The notes: generated by a model from the sequence alone, not told the origin. Positions 1-9,112 are shown, counted from the first letter of the stretch. The stretch: DNA of 34,701 nt from Candidatus Hydrogenedentota bacterium (GCA_016215105.1 JACRLJ010000027.1:1-34701); one strand, 5' to 3'. Translations and numbers: made by a program.

Positions 1-2
1 TA

Positions 3-19
3 ACAGGTCCTCCACCTGT
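3..19. repeat. small perfect inverted repeat at window edge
   Basis: ACAGGT and ACCTGT flank a CCTCC loop, a perfect 6-bp stem. It lies just downstream of the stop codon of the minus-strand membrane protein gene. It is too short and lacks the T-run expected of a strong intrinsic terminator. A degenerate TAGACCC-type direct repeat follows at about 47-70. Confidence 0.4.
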
Positions 20-73
20 CAACCTATATCAGGACCAGACACCTAGACCCTAGACCCCAGCCCCCAGACCCAA

Positions 74-2383
74 TCACCACGCCTTCGCCAACCCGATCAC
101 GCCAGCGCACACCAATAACGTCAGACTGGCAAGCGAAACGGCCCGGCCGACCTCGAAGCTAATCGGATCGTAGTCAAACACGACCTCATGTTCCCCCGCG
201 GGCAGCGCCACCCCCCGGCACAGCCCGTTCACGCGCGCCAGCGGGCAGGGCCGTCCATCCAGCCGAGCCTTCCAGCCCGGCGCAAAGCTGTCCGCCAAGA
301 CAAGCACACCCGCCTGAGGCGCCCGCGTCGTAACGCGCACTTGATCGTGCGCCAAGTCCGTCACGCTACACGTCGCGTCGCGGTAACTCAATCCAACTGG
401 GTCGGCCGTAACCGCCGGCAAACTCTCCGCGACGCGCGCGAATCCGGGCGCCGATGAATCCAAGACGCACGAACGCGACGGATCAAATCCCGGGTCCGCC
501 AATACCTCCAGCGCGCCGTCCACACCCGGCGCCACGCGCCATTGAGGCGCCCAGTACGCGCGCGGAAGCGCATCGTCATTGACAAACAGCCGCGCGGAAC
601 CTTCCACCCGCACTTCGCGAATGGCGGGGCCCGCGCCCTCCCAGCGGCCTGCAAAACTCTGTGAGCCCGGCGCTACCAAGAGAGCGTGGACCGCCATGAC
701 GTTCAAGAGCTTGGGTTGACTCGCCTGCGCCGATACGACCGCCATTTGCCGCTGACCAGGACTTTCTTCAGGACCGGAAAGAAGGCTCCACCACCGCGCT
801 TGATCACGGGTCAACGCCGCGGCCGGCGCGCCGGCAACGCTCAATGGCGTTAGCATACCCAACGCGTTGGACATACCCATATCAACGGGCCCGGAAACGA
901 TCTGGACCCGGCCACCCATGGACTGTTCTTCCGCGGCCCGCACGCTGGCGGCGTAGCTGTCGTAACACGCCGGCGCGTTGACGTATGGATGATAGAACGC
1001 GTTCGTATTCGCTACACCCAAGTCCACGACCAGCAGTAGCGCCACCAGGAACGCGCTCGCCGCGCTCATCCATCGGACGCGAATCAGGACCGCCGGAAAC
1101 ACCAACGCCGCAAACGCGGCAAGATAACCCCGCGACAATTCTCCTGACGCATAAAACAACAACCCCGCTGATCCCACCATCAGTAGCGCCGGAAACCGTA
1201 CTCGCGGACTGTGCGCGCCACGCGGCGAAAGCAGTCGATCGGCCCCAATCGCCGCCAGTACCGACACGGAAAACGCCGCCGGGTACAACAGCGCCGCGAT
1301 GGGAAATGACTCGGCGTTCCCCTTGGGAAGCCACAGGTAGAGGCCGTAGAGTAGAGGAAGCGCTCCGGCAAAAAAACCCGCGTCGCGCCACCGGTTGCGG
1401 CAAAACAACGCCACCGCCGCCAGCAGCAAAGTCACCAGGCCGGCATAGGCCACGTGAGGAACTAGTCCCGGACGCGGCAGAAGAAATTGCCCCAACAGTT
1501 CCTTGCCGGTGAGTGGCAGTTGGCCCGCAGCCGCGAAATTCCAGACAAACGCGCCGGGACGCGCCATTCGCGTCATCGCCGCCAGAGTCGGCGCCCATTG
1601 CGCCGCGGAAATTGCGAGCCCAATCGCTACGGCAATCACAAGCCCAACTAACCGGTCAGGCAACGATGGAAAGCGGCGCGTCTTCTCCCCGTTCCGCCAC
1701 CGCGCCTGAGAAGGCTGCGGGAAGACGCTCCAGAAAACCGTATACGACACCAAGAGTCCCAGCATGGCGAGCGCAAGCGCGTTTGCGCCGGATAACGCCT
1801 GAAGAGCAATGCCCACGCCCGCAAGGACCGCGGTCCGGTAGCGGAACTGCGTGACGTACTCGCGCGCAATCCAGAATGTGAACGCCGACCACACCAAGAC
1901 ACTGGCCATCGCGGGGCGCGATATGGCTGATATGCTCGCCCCGCACAACGCGTATACCACGCCGCCCAGCAAGGCTGGCGTGTAGCGAAGCCCCATCGAG
2001 CGGCCAAACAACGAAAAGAATGTGCCCATAAGAAACAGCGAGATGAACGCGTGCGCCGCCAGAGCCCGCGCCGCCGGCGCCGCCAGGAACACCGCGTTCA
2101 GGGGCTGAAACAACCCCGCGCGCGGATCGGCTTGAAACGGCGCCCCGCACAGTTGTTTCGGGTTCCAGAGAGGGATCCCGCCGTTCGCTACTCGGGAAAA
2201 ACCGTAGGAAAACGTGGGATAAATCGTCTGATAGAGGTCGGCGTTCTCATAGGCTTCCGGAATGGTCGCGGGACGCACATGCGTGAGCCTCCAAAATACC
2301 GGCGCCAGCAAAATGAAGAACAGCGCTATAAAGAAAATTGGCGCCGCGCCATAGCGGCGCTCTTCCCCAAGTTCAACAGTCAC
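74..2383 (-). CDS. YfhO-type polytopic membrane protein
   Basis: Probable 769-residue inner-membrane protein of the YfhO family, whose GT-C-like members are linked in Firmicutes to glycosylation of surface polymers. The visible hallmarks are an N-terminal membrane segment, then a loop reading IPLWNPKQLCGAPFQADPR, which matches the family's PLWNP...G.PF..DP signature, and many hydrophobic segments across the first two thirds. Near the C-terminus is a soluble stretch, FAPGWKARLDGRPCPL, typical of the family, and then a last membrane segment. I chose the GTG at 2383 because GAAGG lies about 9 bases upstream. Starting at 2503 would overlap the upstream oxidoreductase by 62 bases. The gene lies 58 bases after that oxidoreductase on the same strand, so co-transcription is likely. 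The substrate is unknown; a surface-glycan role is an inference. Confidence 0.85.
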   Translation of the reverse strand: MTVELGEERRYGAAPIFFIALFFILLAPVFWRLTHVRPATIPEAYENADLYQTIYPTFSYGFSRVANGGIPLWNPKQLCGAPFQADPRAGLFQPLNAVFLAAPAARALAAHAFISLFLMGTFFSLFGRSMGLRYTPALLGGVVYALCGASISAISRPAMASVLVWSAFTFWIAREYVTQFRYRTAVLAGVGIALQALSGANALALAMLGLLVSYTVFWSVFPQPSQARWRNGEKTRRFPSLPDRLVGLVIAVAIGLAISAAQWAPTLAAMTRMARPGAFVWNFAAAGQLPLTGKELLGQFLLPRPGLVPHVAYAGLVTLLLAAVALFCRNRWRDAGFFAGALPLLYGLYLWLPKGNAESFPIAALLYPAAFSVSVLAAIGADRLLSPRGAHSPRVRFPALLMVGSAGLLFYASGELSRGYLAAFAALVFPAVLIRVRWMSAASAFLVALLLVVDLGVANTNAFYHPYVNAPACYDSYAASVRAAEEQSMGGRVQIVSGPVDMGMSNALGMLTPLSVAGAPAAALTRDQARWWSLLSGPEESPGQRQMAVVSAQASQPKLLNVMAVHALLVAPGSQSFAGRWEGAGPAIREVRVEGSARLFVNDDALPRAYWAPQWRVAPGVDGALEVLADPGFDPSRSCVLDSSAPGFARVAESLPAVTADPVGLSYRDATCSVTDLAHDQVRVTTRAPQAGVLVLADSFAPGWKARLDGRPCPLARVNGLCRGVALPAGEHEVVFDYDPISFEVGRAVSLASLTLLVCAGVIGLAKAW

Positions 2384-2441
2384 GGCTAAACGCCTTCTTT
2401 CTTCCCGAACTGCCCGCGGCGCCCGATGGACCTCATGCGAA

Positions 2442-3437
2442 TCACTCGAGCAACTCGCTGACAAGCACCCGGCGCTTCTCCCGCACGGCCCGAACAATCG
2501 CATAGGTGGCGGCGAAGCTGTTCAAATTGCGCCGGCCGCTCGTCTCTGGCTCTTCTCCCTTCTCGAGCGCATCGCCGAACGCCTTCAACACATACGCTTG
2601 GTGAACCACCGGCCATTTCACCTGCGGAACCGCGCGCCGCTTCGAGGCCTTGTTCGAGAAGAAGAACTCGTCATTCTCCCAAAGCAACGCGCCCTTGCTC
2701 CCCTCGATCCGCCAGTCGGCGTTCCAGGGCGTTTCCCAACCCGAGGCCACCCAGCTCCCGAAATAATTCACCGCGATTCCGTTGTCCATCTCCACTTGCG
2801 CCAGGATCGTCGCGTCGCCCTTGTTCCAGTTCCACGGCGCATTGACACTCACCGCCTGGACCGCGTAGACATCGGCGCCCAGTATGCACCGCATCATGTC
2901 CACATGATGGATAGACATGTCCAATACCAGCGGATACGCCATCTCCTCGCGGAACCCGCCGAAGTGCGGCCCTTTGTGAAACCGCACGCCCGCATACCCC
3001 ACGTCGCCAAGTTTGCCGGACTCGAGAAAACGCTTCGCGGTTTGCGTCGGCGCTTGAAACCGGTAGTTCTGCGCCACCATGTACGTGCGCTTGTATCTCG
3101 CCGCGCGCGTCACAATAGCCTTTGCGTTCGCCACCGAGTCCGCCAGCGGCTTCTCCGACAACACGTGCAAGCCGTGCTCGAACGCCGCGCAACAGACCCC
3201 CTTCCGGATCTTGGGCGGGGTCACATCGAGCAACGCATCGGCCTCGACCTCGCGCAACGCCCGCGACAAATCCGTGTAGCACCGGGACTTGGGTACCTTG
3301 TGGCGCGCCGCCGCTTCCGCCAGCGCTCGCCTGTTGGTGTCTACGTACGCCACCGTCTCCCACTTGCGCGAATCCGCGACCCGATCCGTCCACACCCGGC
3401 CCATGCTGCCGACGCCGACCTGAATGATGCGCTTCAT
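2442..3437 (-). CDS. Gfo/Idh/MocA family oxidoreductase
   Basis: NAD(P)-dependent oxidoreductase of 331 residues, probably acting on a sugar, inositol or related polyol in the cytoplasm. The Rossmann start is visible as IIQVGVGSMGRVW (residues 3-15). The family motif SEKPLADSV, with the conserved EKP lysine, follows, and after it the C-terminal alpha/beta domain with DMSIHHVDMMRCILG, which carries the His/Asp residues typical of the active site. The start is the ATG at 3437, preceded by AGAGGA about 6 bases away; an upstream in-frame start at 3512 lacks support. It is divergent from the acylase lipoprotein gene (166 bases between starts) and precedes the YfhO-type gene. Such proteins are highly multiplied in planctomycete-like genomes, so the substrate cannot be assigned. 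Confidence 0.9.
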   Translation of the reverse strand: MKRIIQVGVGSMGRVWTDRVADSRKWETVAYVDTNRRALAEAAARHKVPKSRCYTDLSRALREVEADALLDVTPPKIRKGVCCAAFEHGLHVLSEKPLADSVANAKAIVTRAARYKRTYMVAQNYRFQAPTQTAKRFLESGKLGDVGYAGVRFHKGPHFGGFREEMAYPLVLDMSIHHVDMMRCILGADVYAVQAVSVNAPWNWNKGDATILAQVEMDNGIAVNYFGSWVASGWETPWNADWRIEGSKGALLWENDEFFFSNKASKRRAVPQVKWPVVHQAYVLKAFGDALEKGEEPETSGRRNLNSFAATYAIVRAVREKRRVLVSELLE

Positions 3438-3538
3438 ACTGTGTCCTCTGGCGCCAAAACCCGGCGCCGTCAACTCTCGACTCGTGAATACGTCCGCGGG
3501 AACGCGGGCCATTGCCCACGGCCTCCGAAAACAAAGGC

Positions 3539-3567
3539 TTTCATCCAGCCGGCGTCGTCGTTACAAT
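3539..3567 (+). promoter_or_regulatory. putative sigma70-type promoter before acylase gene
   Basis: TTTCAT (3539-3544), 17 bases, then TACAAT (3562-3567), about 35 bases ahead of the ATG at 3604. The -10 is good and the -35 weak. It lies in the divergent gap between the oxidoreductase and acylase genes. Called by eye only. Confidence 0.3.
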
Positions 3568-3603
3568 AGTGGTCTTGCGAAGTTAGATCAAGAGGAGGTT
3601 GCC

Positions 3604-5907
3604 ATGATTCGCCGAATCGCTATGCACGCTGCATCCGCTTTTCTTATCGCGTTCCTTTTCGTAAGTTGCGTCGGACCGGCCCCGATCGAGAAACCCGCCG
3701 GTACCACGTCAGCCCCGCCCGAAACCGCAACGGCGCAAACCGCCGCGAAGCCCGCTACCCCTCCAGATGCGGCCGCGCCTTCCGCGACACCCGCGCCAAC
3801 CACGCCCCCTGCGGCTCCCGCGCCACCTACTCCGGCCGCGCCCGAGGCCGCGCCGCGCTCGGCAAAGGTCTATCGCGACACGTGGGGGGTACCGCACATC
3901 TACGCGGACACCGAGGCCGACGCCGCATACGCGGTCGGGTATTGTCAGGCCGAGGATCGCCTCGAAGACATCTTCCTCAACGTGCGCACCGCCCTCGGAT
4001 GCTTGGCCGAAGTCACCGGACCGGATGAGGACGTCATTAAGATGGACTACTTCATGCAATTGGCCCGCAACGGCGAACTTTGCGAACTGTTCTGGAAGTC
4101 CGCGCCCCCTCAACTCCGCGCAATCGGTGATGCCTACGTCCGAGGCGTCCAGGCCTACATGGCCGAACACCCGGAAAAGAAACCCGAAGCCGCGCTGGAC
4201 CTCCAGGGATGGCACTGCGCCGCCGTCGGCCGCGCCATGATTCTGCGCTGGCCTATCGGGGCCATTATGGACGACTACAACCACCGCAAAAAGGATCCCG
4301 GCATTGGATCAAATGAGTGGGCCGTCGCGCCCGCCCGATCCGCCGACGGCTGCGCCATCCTGTTGACCGATCCCCATCTCACCTGGACCGGCCTCGCGAA
4401 ATTCTACGAGGCGCGCGTCGATGGCGGCGCGCTGCACATGAACGGTTTCATGCTCGTCGGCTCGCCCATCATTGCGCTCGGGCACAACGAGCACGTTGGC
4501 TGGGCATGCACCACCGGAGGACCCGATACCTCGGACTGCTACGAAATGAAGGTCAACTTCTCGAACATGCTCAAGCCGCAATATGAATATGACGGGCAGA
4601 TGGTTGATATCGAGATGAAGCAGATCATCATCAAAGTGAAGGGAAAAGACCCCGTCGTGCGGCCCGCCGGGTATACCAAACTTGGACCGCTCATCTCCGA
4701 GCCCGACAAGAACGGTGTCGCCTATGTGGGCGCGTCACCCTACTTCGATCAGGCCGGCGCCCTATTTGAACAAATGTACGCGATGTGCCTCGCGAAAAAC
4801 GCCAGCGAATTCTACGCCGCACTCGGTATGAACCAGATGATGGAACAGAACCTCATGTTCGCCGATACGGACGGCAATATCGAATACATCCGCGGCGGAC
4901 GCGTGCCGATCCGGCCCGACGGCTACGACTGGGACGCGCCGGTCCCAGGCAACATTTCCGCAACGAAGTGGCTGGGAATTCACGATATCAAGGAACTCGT
5001 CCAATGCAAGAACCCGCCCCAAGGGTATTTTGCGAACTGCAATGTCAGCCCGGAAAACATGATGAAGAACTCCCCCATGACTCCGGACAAATACAAGAAG
5101 TATCTCTACAACGTGTCGTGGGACTCCAACAACGCGCGCGGAAGGCGCATCGTCCACTTGCTTGACGCCGACGCCTCGGTCACCAAGGAAGAAGCCATCG
5201 CCTACGCCATGGACGTGTACGACGAACTGGTCCCCGCCTGGCAGAAAGCGCTCAAGAAAGCTGTCGACGCGTTCGGCGCCGCCCGAATGCAGGACCCCGA
5301 ATTCGCCAAGGCCGTGAACGACATTCTGGCCTGGAATTGCGAGTACACCACGGACAGCGTCGCCGCGCCGGTAGTCATGTACTGGAGGCTCAAAGCACAG
5401 CAGGACAACGGCGTGGACGTCGCCGCTATCGCCAACGAAAAATCCCTGAACGAAGGTGAGCAGGTCAAGCTGCTCACGTTGCTCAGCGATACGCTGGCGC
5501 TGATGAAAGCCGGTTACGGCAAACTCGGTGTCACCTGGGGCGATATTTACAAAGTCGGCCGCGGCGGAAAACTCTTCGGTACCGACGGCGCCGAGTTCGG
5601 CGGCGGCAAAGACAAAATGAATCAGACCGACACCCTGCGCGATACCGAGGGAGAAGAAGAAACGAAGGGCTCGGGAGTGTTCGTCGCCAAACAAGGTTCC
5701 ATGGCCACGATTCTAATGTTCATGCGCAAGGACGGCATCGAGTCGTTTTCCGCCACGCCCTGGGGACAAAGCGCCGACCCCGCATCGCCCCACTACATGG
5801 ATCAGGGCGAGAAACTCTACGCCAAGCGCGTGATGAAACCCACCTGGTGGAAAAAAGACGACCTTCTGAAAAACAAGGAATCGGAAAAGGACCTCGCCGT
5901 AAAGTGA
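3604..5907 (+). CDS. penicillin-acylase-family lipoprotein (Ntn hydrolase)
   Basis: Penicillin amidase/acylase family (PF01804) N-terminal nucleophile hydrolase of 767 residues, which hydrolyses amide bonds such as beta-lactam side chains or N-acyl signals. The N-terminus is a lipoprotein signal ending in LFVSC (Cys22), followed by a Pro/Ala/Thr-rich linker to about residue 90 and then the family start VYRDTWGVPHIYADTEADA. The self-cleavage site and nucleophile are visible at GSNEWAV (Ser236), and the oxyanion Asn is likely in YFANCNVSP (Asn478). The length suits a full two-chain enzyme. The start is the ATG at 3604 with AGGAGG 5 bases upstream; an in-frame start at 3424 lies inside the neighbour. 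The TGA stop overlaps the GTG of the next gene, so the two are translationally coupled. The substrate is unknown; the anchor and linker suggest a periplasmic or surface location. Confidence 0.92.
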   Translation: MIRRIAMHAASAFLIAFLFVSCVGPAPIEKPAGTTSAPPETATAQTAAKPATPPDAAAPSATPAPTTPPAAPAPPTPAAPEAAPRSAKVYRDTWGVPHIYADTEADAAYAVGYCQAEDRLEDIFLNVRTALGCLAEVTGPDEDVIKMDYFMQLARNGELCELFWKSAPPQLRAIGDAYVRGVQAYMAEHPEKKPEAALDLQGWHCAAVGRAMILRWPIGAIMDDYNHRKKDPGIGSNEWAVAPARSADGCAILLTDPHLTWTGLAKFYEARVDGGALHMNGFMLVGSPIIALGHNEHVGWACTTGGPDTSDCYEMKVNFSNMLKPQYEYDGQMVDIEMKQIIIKVKGKDPVVRPAGYTKLGPLISEPDKNGVAYVGASPYFDQAGALFEQMYAMCLAKNASEFYAALGMNQMMEQNLMFADTDGNIEYIRGGRVPIRPDGYDWDAPVPGNISATKWLGIHDIKELVQCKNPPQGYFANCNVSPENMMKNSPMTPDKYKKYLYNVSWDSNNARGRRIVHLLDADASVTKEEAIAYAMDVYDELVPAWQKALKKAVDAFGAARMQDPEFAKAVNDILAWNCEYTTDSVAAPVVMYWRLKAQQDNGVDVAAIANEKSLNEGEQVKLLTLLSDTLALMKAGYGKLGVTWGDIYKVGRGGKLFGTDGAEFGGGKDKMNQTDTLRDTEGEEETKGSGVFVAKQGSMATILMFMRKDGIESFSATPWGQSADPASPHYMDQGEKLYAKRVMKPTWWKKDDLLKNKESEKDLAVK

Positions 5908-6905
5908 CCTCGAAACTCAGCGGAGCGGAAGTGCTCGCGGAGACCATCCGCGAGCACTACGATTTGGGACGGGTGGGACTGCCCCACGAAATGCCCGACG
6001 CCCACCAGCGGCGCCATCGCAAACTGATTGTCGAGACCGGCGAAGGCAAGTTTCTCGTCAAGACCTACAAGCGCGATCCGCACGTGCTCGATGCGTTGCG
6101 TTTTCAACACCGCCTGTCGGACCACCTCGCCAAGAACGATCTGCCCGTCGCCCGCATACAGCCCGCCCGCAACGGCAAACGCATCGTCGAGGCCGACACG
6201 TGGGCGCTCGAACTCCAGCAGTTCGTCGAAGGCGACCCCATGGTAGTCACCGGTCAAACGCTGCTCGTGTCCTCCAAGGCGCTCGGACGTTTCCACGAGG
6301 TGTGCCGCGATTTTCCCCGCCCCGAACGCGACGCCCGCATGTGGCGCTTCAGCGAAGTTCCCCGCGCATCCTTCGCCAAACTCTACGAGCGCGCCAAGGA
6401 AAAGGGCGACACGCCCATCATGGACGATTACTGCAACCGGATCGCCCTCTTCTTGAAAACCGCCTCCGAGGAACTCAGCTACGAAGCGCGCAGCCGCTTC
6501 GAGACCGGTCTCATCCACGGCGATTGGCACAGCGGCAATCTGCTCTTCCGAGACGAAGAACTGGTAGGCATTCTCGATCTCGAATTCGCCGGGGACGGCT
6601 GCTACCTCGAGGACCTCTCGTACGCCCTGTCAAACCTCGCCATACGGACGACCATGAAGCCCGACCGCCTCGCCAAACGCGTCGATCTCGTCCTCTACCA
6701 CTACCAGAAATTCCGCTCGCTCTCGCTGCACGAGTTGGTCGCCCTCTACTACGCCGTCGGCGTCAAACACATCGCCACCGTCTCCTACCAAATCGAACAA
6801 CACGCAGGAAAAGTCGCCGGATTCACCGCCGGCGAATGGCTCGAACGCCTCGCCCTCCAATGCGACTGGCTCGCCGAACAAGCCCGAAAAGTCCGCTGGG
6901 GCTAA
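5904..6905 (+). CDS. APH-type small-molecule kinase (homoserine kinase II/CotS-like)
   Basis: Cytoplasmic protein-kinase-fold phosphotransferase of 333 residues, in the family that holds aminoglycoside phosphotransferases, choline kinases and type II homoserine kinases. The catalytic loop is HGDWHSGNLLF, with the Asp and Asn of the HGDxxxxN motif, and the metal-binding segment is ILDLEFAGDG. FLVKTYKRDP near the N-terminus is likely the ATP-contacting Lys. The GTG at 5904 shares bases with the acylase TGA (GTGA), which points to coupled translation; an in-frame ATG at 5847 would overlap more. The pairing with an exported acylase suggests a product released outside is phosphorylated inside, but that is inference. 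The substrate cannot be read, and resistance is not implied. Confidence 0.85.
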   Translation: MTSKLSGAEVLAETIREHYDLGRVGLPHEMPDAHQRRHRKLIVETGEGKFLVKTYKRDPHVLDALRFQHRLSDHLAKNDLPVARIQPARNGKRIVEADTWALELQQFVEGDPMVVTGQTLLVSSKALGRFHEVCRDFPRPERDARMWRFSEVPRASFAKLYERAKEKGDTPIMDDYCNRIALFLKTASEELSYEARSRFETGLIHGDWHSGNLLFRDEELVGILDLEFAGDGCYLEDLSYALSNLAIRTTMKPDRLAKRVDLVLYHYQKFRSLSLHELVALYYAVGVKHIATVSYQIEQHAGKVAGFTAGEWLERLALQCDWLAEQARKVRWG

Positions 6906-6992
6906 CAAGAACACTGCCGCCTTTTCCCATCTCCTTTTTCCTTCCCGTACCACTATCCGTCATCTTCATTCCGTTCTTCGCAGAAGTTCGCG

Positions 6993-7132
6993 CGGGAGGG
7001 TCGGCGTCCTCGCCGACCGGCCTTGGCACGGGTAACGCGCAAAGGGGGTAGTTCCGTCGAGCGCGCGAAGAGGTCCTTGCCGAACGGTGGATGTATGAGC
7101 GACGATGGTCGGCGGGGACGCCGACCCTCCCG
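6993..7132. repeat. paired inverted repeat, each arm a hairpin
   Basis: The 26-base arm at 6993-7018 matches the reverse complement of 7107-7132 at 25 of 26 positions, with 88 bases between. Each arm also folds on itself: GGTCGGCG and CGCCGACC enclose a 4-base loop in both (first at 6999-7018). This is the layout of a REP/BIME-like or miniature mobile element; no transposase is present. Confidence 0.8.
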
Positions 7133-7209
7133 AGGCGCACGCGCCGCCACCATTTGTCAGACCCTCAGGGCGCCGCCCTATTGTGACTGAGTGTCTGCCG
7201 CCGTACCCA

Positions 7210-7258
7210 TTTTGGTCGCGGCTACGCCGCGCTGTGTATTCCGTGTGTTCCGTGGTTT
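7210..7258. repeat. dispersed intergenic repeat module, copy 1
   Basis: TTTTGGTCGCGGCTACGCCG and following bases, with a 6-bp hairpin at 7217-7231 (CGCGGC, TAC, GCCGCG), runs straight into CTGTGTATTCCGTGTGTTCC. The first half recurs in altered form at 9606-9632 and 13119-13145; the second half recurs as a tandem array at 12019-12071. Confidence 0.8.
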
Positions 7259-7285
7259 GACGCGTTTCTTTCCCCCTTCCCCGAA

Positions 7286-7315
7286 ATTGCGAATTCGCCC
7301 CATCTCGCGGTAAAC
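7286..7315 (+). promoter_or_regulatory. weak putative promoter
   Basis: TTGCGA, 18 bases, then TAAACT, about 50 bases ahead of the ATG at 7367. It is a moderate match by eye, with a spacer at the long end. Confidence 0.25.
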
Positions 7316-7366
7316 TTCCTATAGGCCTCGCAACGCAAAGGCCAGCCAGAGTTTCGGGGGTACACA

Positions 7367-8794
7367 ATGTCCAAACGAAGCGCTCGTATCACGGCAATCT
7401 GCGGCTCCCTCGTTCTCCTCATCACGTGCGGCGTCCTGTACTCCAAAACACCCGCGCCCTCATGGCCCATCGACGCCATCTCCCGAGCCGAAGCCGAAGC
7501 CATCATCAACGGCCCTGACATACCCGAACCCACTCCCGTCACCCCTGAAGCCTTCCGCGCAGCCTTCCACGACGACGAGGCGCCGTCTCTCATCGATAAG
7601 ATGACTGCTGAGGAAATGTTTCAACGCTTCGGTACACCGTTGGAAATCAGGGGCGCTTACTGGGCAGATTACAAAGTTTACACGCGACTTCACCTGTCGT
7701 CGGACTCCTATGTGATGTATCCCGGCGGTGTCGAATTCCATGTCGAGGGCGGCACGTTGAAGGGGGTCGCATACCATGAACCACGGCACTTCTTCGCGGA
7801 CAAGGTCCAGGTTGGGTCCACCATGGACGACGTGTACGCCGTGGTGGATCGGCCAGTTTCAACAAAGAAGATGTCCCCGATGGTTATTAATGAGGCCGGA
7901 GAATGGCGGTGGCGGAGCAACTGCGAAGGGGTGCTCGTCAATGACCGCTTGTATTGGAGGACTTGGCGCGCAGGTATAGGTGTACACTTCGCGTTTCGTG
8001 ACCACCAGGTAACAGGGATCTTTCTCCTACCCACTAAAGTCGCAGAAGGTACGCCTTATTCCGCCAATTCAACTCCAGCAATTTCGTCAGTCAAGCCGCT
8101 GCGCAAGATTTACGAAATTAGAGTACCATCGACAGGAAGCTGGTGGCATAGCTGGGGTAAACCTCGTCGCTGCGATGCCAACCTGCGGCAACTGGGCACG
8201 GCATTAGCGGCATATTCCAACGAACACCAGGACCGATTCCCCGCTCTTGACGCTCGCCCGGGCCACTTCATGTTTAGAGCCGAATACATCTTCCCGAAAT
8301 ATGCGACCGACGCTACACTTCTTGTTTGCCCGAACACAGCGTATTCCACCAAGGGGCAAAGCGAGTCACCTGAGAATCGACCGCAGGTTGATGACCAATG
8401 CTACTGGTATCTTGGCTACGCAGTGTTCGATGAACTCGAAGGTTTGGCCCTTCTGGCGGCGTACCGCGACGCGCTACGCAACCATCTCGGGTTCGATCGC
8501 GACCTTCCCATACCATACAGGACACGCGCAGGCACATTAGGTCGCGCCGTACTGCTTCGACAAGGCGTCGAACGATCCTTCATTGTCGAAATCAACAACG
8601 ACGCTATTATCTCGTCTGTACGGAAAAGGATCCCCGTGATCATCGAACGCCCGGGTCACCACTGGCGCCAAGGCGGCTACGTCCTCTTTATGGACGGCCA
8701 CGTCGAATGGCGTGACTACCCTGGACCATTCCCCATGACACCTGCATTCATCGAAGGCCTGATCAACCTCGAAACGAAATTCGCTGGAAGTTAA
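7367..8794 (+). CDS. membrane-anchored protein with pseudopilin-like (DUF1559-type) C-terminus
   Basis: 475-residue protein of unknown function. Residues 8-25 form a single hydrophobic anchor, so most of the chain is probably outside the cytoplasm. The middle contains two stretches, EMFQRFGTPLEIRG and KVQVGSTMDDVYAVVDRP, that resemble the G-x-xxxxV...lGxP repeats of SmpA/OmlA-like domains (tentative). From about residue 265, RCDANLRQLGTALAAYSNEH, a CP-containing loop, and HHWRQGGYVLFMDGHVEW match the globular half of the planctomycete DUF1559/type II pseudopilin-like proteins. The spacing from the second His to DG is 10 rather than 9. It lacks the GFTLxE prepilin cleavage motif, so it is not expected to assemble as a pilin. 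GGGGG precedes the start by about 6 bases. It stands alone between repeat-rich gaps. Confidence 0.75.
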   Translation: MSKRSARITAICGSLVLLITCGVLYSKTPAPSWPIDAISRAEAEAIINGPDIPEPTPVTPEAFRAAFHDDEAPSLIDKMTAEEMFQRFGTPLEIRGAYWADYKVYTRLHLSSDSYVMYPGGVEFHVEGGTLKGVAYHEPRHFFADKVQVGSTMDDVYAVVDRPVSTKKMSPMVINEAGEWRWRSNCEGVLVNDRLYWRTWRAGIGVHFAFRDHQVTGIFLLPTKVAEGTPYSANSTPAISSVKPLRKIYEIRVPSTGSWWHSWGKPRRCDANLRQLGTALAAYSNEHQDRFPALDARPGHFMFRAEYIFPKYATDATLLVCPNTAYSTKGQSESPENRPQVDDQCYWYLGYAVFDELEGLALLAAYRDALRNHLGFDRDLPIPYRTRAGTLGRAVLLRQGVERSFIVEINNDAIISSVRKRIPVIIERPGHHWRQGGYVLFMDGHVEWRDYPGPFPMTPAFIEGLINLETKFAGS

Positions 8795-8851
8795 CAGTGT
8801 GATACATCGCGCGCGAGAGATGACTCGAGAAGTCCGAACAATCGCCGCATC

Positions 8852-9112
8852 TTACTCGAGCGGGTCTATCTTCTGAAGAGACTCCAGCGCTCGCGCCCGT
8901 TGCCAATCTTCCAGAAGCTCCCTCTGGCGCAATGCCGCCCACTCGATCACCAAACCCATCGCACGGGGCGCGAGACGTCCCGAAAACACCGATAGGTTAT
9001 TGATGTCCACGAGAACCTGCTGACCACCGTATTCCGCGTGGAAATGAGGAGGGTTGTGATCGTCAAAATACATCTTGATCACGATGCCAAAGAAACGGCT
9101 AATCTCAGGCAT
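8852..9112 (-). CDS. DUF4160 domain protein
   Basis: 86-residue protein matching the DUF4160 family across its whole length. The start PEISRFFGIVIKMYFDDHNP, followed by PHFHAEYGGQQ, is the family's diagnostic segment. The family is commonly encoded beside DUF2442, as here, and such pairs are often discussed as toxin-antitoxin-like, but no activity can be shown from sequence. The start codon overlaps the end of the DUF2442 gene by 8 bases, and no good ribosome site precedes it, so translation probably depends on the upstream gene. Confidence 0.88.
   Translation of the reverse strand: MPEISRFFGIVIKMYFDDHNPPHFHAEYGGQQVLVDINNLSVFSGRLAPRAMGLVIEWAALRQRELLEDWQRARALESLQKIDPLE

Larger units (their letters stand above)
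6906..7366. other. intergenic region with repeats, no gene seen
   Basis: 460 bases without a convincing gene. It holds a long inverted repeat pair (6993-7132) and a copy of the Gly-codon-like GC hairpin module followed by a CCGTGTATT-type repeat (7210-7258). Short frames here have repeat-derived, low-complexity translations and no ribosome site. Confidence 0.7.

Noticed and set aside
2384-2503. Longer start for the YfhO-type protein
   Set aside because: It would overlap the oxidoreductase coding end and adds residues unlike the family; GTG 2383 has a good site.
3424-3603. N-terminal extension of the acylase to an upstream start
   Set aside because: It overlaps the divergent oxidoreductase start and precedes a clear lipoprotein signal with its own strong ribosome site.
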